Assembly: GCF_007280415.1 (NCBI RefSeq) | Contig: NZ_VKKU01000001.1 | Location: forward strand, 930,001 to 994,000 | From: Sphingorhabdus contaminans | Lineage (GTDB): Bacteria > Pseudomonadota > Alphaproteobacteria > Sphingomonadales > Sphingomonadaceae | Direction of reading: 5' to 3' | Length of the DNA stretch: 64,000 nt | Shown here: piece by piece, positions 60,767-64,000 of the stretch | How the letters are laid out: the number at the start of each line of letters is the position of its first letter | How positions within the stretch are numbered: the stretch's first letter is position 1 | Position numbers and translations under genes: made by a program | Notes under the pieces: generated by a model | Database searches by the model: none | The model's input: the letters and a program-made list of their open reading frames with translations, nothing else | What the model was told of the DNA's origin: nothing

Positions 60767-61600
60767 TCAGTCTTCTTGCAAACAGCCTTGCAAAACAAGG
60801 GGGATAAATTCGGGCATCGCATCTGCGGTCAAACCCGGGCCAGCGCGGACGCCGATATCGCCGTGCAACCATGCGGCAATGGCGGCGGCATCAAAACTGT
60901 TTACGCCTTGGGCCAAGAGCCCGCAGATCAGTCCGGTCAATATGTCGCCGGATCCTGCGGTCGCAAGCCAGGGTGACGCGTGTTTGTTTACCGCCCATTT
61001 GCCGGACGGGTCGGCGATAACGGTATGCGGTCCCTTCAAAAGGACGACGCAACCAGCACGGCGCGCGGCGGCAAGAGCAGCGGGGATCGCTTCTTCATCG
61101 GCAAGATCGGGAAACAAGCGGGCAAATTCGCCCTTATGTGGCGTCATGACGTCAAAGGATTTTAAGATATTGAATAATATATGATTATTTTCCGCAAATA
61201 CAGTCAGTGCATCGGCATCAAGCACGATCGGAATACCGGATTGCAGCAACCGGAGCACATTATTCTGTGTCACCGGCGTAACCCCTGCCCCCGGACCGAT
61301 GGCAACGGCTTTGACCCGCTCATCCAACGGGTCATGCCCCGGATCGAACTCCTTGAGCATAATGGCCGTGACATGCGCAGCATGTTCTTGCAGCGCCGAC
61401 CGGTCGCCAACAAGGGTGACCAAACCGGCCCCGACAGCCAATGCTGCCCGCGCTGCCAAACGGGAGGCTCCTGTTTTCAGGACAGGACCGCTCACCACCA
61501 GCGCATGACCGCGGCTATATTTGTGGATATCCTTTTCGGGCATGGTCAATGCCGGTTGCGCCACACTATTGTCGTCAGCAAGTCGCAGATGGAATGTCAT
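60767..61600 (-). CDS. nnrD: ADP/ATP-dependent NAD(P)H-hydrate dehydratase (NnrD domain only)
   Basis: A 277-residue ribokinase-like repair enzyme. HKYSRGHALVVSGPVLKTGASRLAARAALAVGAGLVTLV, DADALTVF, MTPHKGEFARLF and the nucleotide-binding TAGSGDILTGLICGLLAQG are typical. It converts hydrated NAD(P)H back to NAD(P)H. The NnrE epimerase domain usually fused in bacteria is absent, so the epimerase must lie elsewhere. Start ATG 61600 with GGTGA. Confidence 0.9.
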   Translation of the reverse strand: MTFHLRLADDNSVAQPALTMPEKDIHKYSRGHALVVSGPVLKTGASRLAARAALAVGAGLVTLVGDRSALQEHAAHVTAIMLKEFDPGHDPLDERVKAVAIGPGAGVTPVTQNNVLRLLQSGIPIVLDADALTVFAENNHILFNILKSFDVMTPHKGEFARLFPDLADEEAIPAALAAARRAGCVVLLKGPHTVIADPSGKWAVNKHASPWLATAGSGDILTGLICGLLAQGVNSFDAAAIAAWLHGDIGVRAGPGLTADAMPEFIPLVLQGCLQED

Positions 61601-61659
61601 AGGTTCACCATGCCGCTTTTGCCTGTGCTTTCCCACGAAATTTTGATAGCCGCGCCGGA

Positions 61660-62997
61660 ATGAGTGAAGATTATGACGTGCATATCATTGGCGGAGGCCT
61701 CGCGGGCAGCGAGGCAGCATGGCAACTGGCCCGACGCGGCTTTAAAGTGCGCTTGTCCGAAATGCGGGGTTCCGGCGATACCACACCGGCCCATCAGACT
61801 GACGGCCTTGCAGAACTGGTGTGCTCCAACAGCTTCCGTTCCGATGACGCCGAAAACAACGCCGTCGGCCTGCTGCATCAGGAAATGCGTTCATTAGGTT
61901 CGCTCGTCATGGCCGCGGCCGAAATCGCCAAAGTACCCGCCGGTTCGGCTCTCGCCGTTGATCGTGACCTGTTCTCTGAAACAGTCACTAAAGAATTGGA
62001 AAATATCGGAAATATTGACATCGTCCGGGAACGGATTGACGAAATTCCTGCTGACGTTCCGGTGATTATTGCGACAGGACCGCTGACGGCAACAAATCTT
62101 GCCAATAATATCATGGCCAAAACAGGCGAAGACCGGCTTGCCTTCTTCGATGCAATTGCGCCAATCGTTTATCACGACAGTATTGATCTGGATGTCGCCT
62201 GGTACGCGTCCCGCTGGGACAAAGGCGACGGCAAAGATTACATCAACTGCCCTATGGACGAGGCACAATACCGCGCTTTTCACCAGGCTCTACTGGATGC
62301 CGAAAAGACGGAGTTTAAAGAGTGGGAGATGAACACGCCCTATTTTGAAGGGTGCATGCCGATAGAAGTAATGGCCGCCAGAGGACTGGACACACTCCGC
62401 TTTGGTCCCATGAAGCCCGTCGGCTTAGATAATCCCAAAACGGGCCGCTGGATGCATGCTGTAGTTCAGCTTCGGCAAGATAATAAGCAGGGCACGCTTT
62501 GGAATATGGTGGGCTTTCAAACCAAAATGAAGCATGCAGCTCAGGTTGAACTATTCCGAACGATCCCCGGACTGGAAAAGGCAGAATTTGCCCGTTTAGG
62601 TGGACTTCATCGAAACACCTTCATTCGTTCACCGATACTGCTGGACCGGCAACTGCGCCTGAAAACAGCACCCAATATTCGCTTCGCAGGCCAGATCACG
62701 GGCTGCGAAGGTTATGTCGAAAGCAACGCAGTCGGTCTGATGGCCGGGCTGATGACGGCTGCTGATTTGGGCGGGACCAGAATTGAGCAGCCGCCGAGCA
62801 CTACGGCGCTGGGGGCTTTGCTGGGCCATATTACCGGCGACGCACATGCCGACGACTATCAGCCCATGAACGTCAATTTCGGCCTGTTCGCTCCGCTCGA
62901 AGAGAAAACCCACAAAAAGCAGCGCAAAGCGGCAATAACCGCCCGCGCGCGCGCCGATCTGGCTGAATGGATTGGAAGGTATAAATTAGCTATCTGA
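61660..62997 (+). CDS. trmFO: Folate-dependent tRNA (uracil-5-)-methyltransferase
   Basis: A 445-residue FAD protein. N-terminal [19 protein letters not shown], the TrmFO-specific [14 protein letters not shown] segment and the [16 protein letters not shown] region near the C-terminus. It methylates U54 in the T-loop using methylene-tetrahydrofolate instead of SAM. It is divergent from nnrD. Related GidA/MnmG is excluded by length and motifs. Confidence 0.95.
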   Translation: MSEDYDVHIIGGGLAGSEAAWQLARRGFKVRLSEMRGSGDTTPAHQTDGLAELVCSNSFRSDDAENNAVGLLHQEMRSLGSLVMAAAEIAKVPAGSALAVDRDLFSETVTKELENIGNIDIVRERIDEIPADVPVIIATGPLTATNLANNIMAKTGEDRLAFFDAIAPIVYHDSIDLDVAWYASRWDKGDGKDYINCPMDEAQYRAFHQALLDAEKTEFKEWEMNTPYFEGCMPIEVMAARGLDTLRFGPMKPVGLDNPKTGRWMHAVVQLRQDNKQGTLWNMVGFQTKMKHAAQVELFRTIPGLEKAEFARLGGLHRNTFIRSPILLDRQLRLKTAPNIRFAGQITGCEGYVESNAVGLMAGLMTAADLGGTRIEQPPSTTALGALLGHITGDAHADDYQPMNVNFGLFAPLEEKTHKKQRKAAITARARADLAEWIGRYKLAI

Positions 62998-63057
62998 GAC
63001 CAACTGCACTTTTGCCAAGGCTTTGACGAACAGCAACTTTGAACCTATCGCTGAAAT

Positions 63058-63609
63058 ATGCCTTACGACGCACCCGACCTCGCCAAACTGAACCTATCAG
63101 AGATCGCAGCGTTAGCCGCGGCGCGTAAATTACCTCCTATCGAGAATTGGGACCCCACGCACATTGGCGAGAGCGAAATGCGCATCGCTGCAGACGGTAA
63201 ATGGTATCATCAAGGCGACGAAATCCGCAGGCCGGCAATGATCCGGGCCTTTTCAAGTCTTTTACAATGCGATGCCGATGGACAACATTGGCTCGTTACG
63301 CCGCAGCAGAAACTATCCATCGATGTTGAAGATGCACCTTTCATTGCAGTGGAAATGCAAAGCGAAGGCGAATTTGAATCGAGATGCCTGGCATTTCGCT
63401 TGAACACAGATGATTTAGTCGTTGCTGGCCCGGGCTCAGAACTGGCTTTTCGTAACGATCTGCCCTGCCTGCATGTCCGTAAAGGGCTTTGGGCAAAAAT
63501 CGCTCGGTCAGCCTATTATGAGCTGGCTGAAATCGCTTTGGCAGAGTGCCCAAAAGAACCCAAAATATGGAGCAAGGGCGTGGTATTTCCGATCGGCACA
63601 TCCCAATGA
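63058..63609 (+). CDS. DUF1285 protein
   Basis: A 183-residue cytosolic protein. [70 protein letters not shown] and the final KGVVFPIG match the DUF1285 family of alphaproteobacteria. Function unknown. It overlaps the next gene by 4 bp, so a link to nucleotide or CoA housekeeping is possible. Confidence 0.85.
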   Translation: MPYDAPDLAKLNLSEIAALAAARKLPPIENWDPTHIGESEMRIAADGKWYHQGDEIRRPAMIRAFSSLLQCDADGQHWLVTPQQKLSIDVEDAPFIAVEMQSEGEFESRCLAFRLNTDDLVVAGPGSELAFRNDLPCLHVRKGLWAKIARSAYYELAEIALAECPKEPKIWSKGVVFPIGTSQ

Positions 63610-64000
63610 CGTGGATTGAACGGATAAGCGCAGCTTTGACCGCTGATTGGAGCGTTGTTGTTGAAGATGAAAGAGACTTCGGGGTCAAAGAGCATCGCGC
63701 CGCAGCAGTTTTAATTCCTATCACCAACCGTCCGCAGCCTGGCGTTATACTTACACAGCGTCCAGATTGGTTGCGCAGCCATGCAGGGCAAGTCGCATTT
63801 CCGGGCGGCAAAATAGATGATGGAGACAGTGGAGCCATCTCGGCAGCATTGCGGGAGGCACATGAAGAATTGTCTATAGATCCTTCAGATGTGACGATAT
63901 TGGGCGTTGCCGACACCTATTTTTCCGGGAGCGGATATCGGATTGAACCTGTCGTTGGAGTTATTCCGCCCGACCTAAACCTCATTCCAAACCCTGACGA
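63606..64000 (+). CDS. NUDIX hydrolase, CoA-pyrophosphatase-like (3' end outside window)
   Basis: The frame is open to the last base, about 131 residues. The NUDIX box is visible as [23 protein letters not shown], in the G-x5-E-x7-REUxEExGU form with an Asp in the first acidic position. [18 protein letters not shown] before it is the NudL/CoAse signature (UPF0035). It should split CoA or similar nucleotides. The ending [16 protein letters not shown] is family-like. The start ATG at 63606 overlaps the previous stop. Confidence 0.92.
   Translation, partial: MTWIERISAALTADWSVVVEDERDFGVKEHRAAAVLIPITNRPQPGVILTQRPDWLRSHAGQVAFPGGKIDDGDSGAISAALREAHEELSIDPSDVTILGVADTYFSGSGYRIEPVVGVIPPDLNLIPNPD

Overview
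The window is a chromosomal segment from a Sphingomonadales-type alphaproteobacterium, probably close to Sphingopyxis/Sphingorhabdus. That placement is inference. It rests on a two-domain Hfq, the order dusB-ntrB-ntrC-ntrY-ntrX-hfq-hflX, a fused IspDF, TrmFO, an Oar-free TonB receptor repertoire, a chaperone-usher pilus with spore-coat-U-like subunits, and moderate GC content. Genes are dense and often joined by 4-bp ATGA overlaps.

Layout. 1-7.4 kb: the 3' end of dihydrolipoamide dehydrogenase, an aminotransferase/sulfotransferase-like pair, a PAP2 phosphatase, a secreted amidohydrolase, a chromate transporter and a DUF2490 protein. 7.4-13.2 kb: an island-like insert between two copies of the last 17 nt of tRNA-Ser(UGA). 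It carries a TonB-dependent receptor, a Crp-family regulator and a DUF1254/DUF1214 protein, which appear tied together by matching TGTCA-N6-TGACA operators. No integrase is recognisable. 13.4-22 kb: cell-wall and housekeeping genes (MltB-type transglycosylase, RlpA, D,D-carboxypeptidase, tmk, holB, metG, tatD family, retropepsin-like protease, mazG). 22-31.3 kb (minus strand): the nitrogen two-component operon and hfq-hflX. 31.3-34.4 kb: ispDF, pncC/cinA, ratA, lipA. 34.4-36.3 kb: a bicarbonate module, sbtA-sbtB-carbonic anhydrase. 36.3-42.1 kb: mixed genes including a lipid kinase, EttA and an M28 peptidase.

42.4-48.9 kb is a chaperone-usher pilus locus: two pilin-like subunits, a strong hairpin, then chaperone, usher, tip-like protein and a further pilin-like gene in opposite orientation. 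49-56 kb holds a GNAT acetyltransferase, two tRNAs, a soluble histidine kinase overlapping a polysaccharide deacetylase, an Lrp/AsnC regulator beside a perfect A/T palindrome, a TPR-like secreted protein and an SDR. 56-64 kb holds gyrA with an upstream DnaA box, an unknown secreted protein, a lysoplasmalogenase, NnrD, TrmFO, a DUF1285 protein and a truncated NUDIX gene.

The best candidates for something undescribed are (a) the tRNA-Ser-bounded receptor/Crp/DUF1254 module, with an operator exactly where a class II activator should bind, and (b) the SbtA-SbtB-carbonic anhydrase operon in an apparent heterotroph. No CRISPR array, rRNA operon, insertion sequence or intact integrase was seen.
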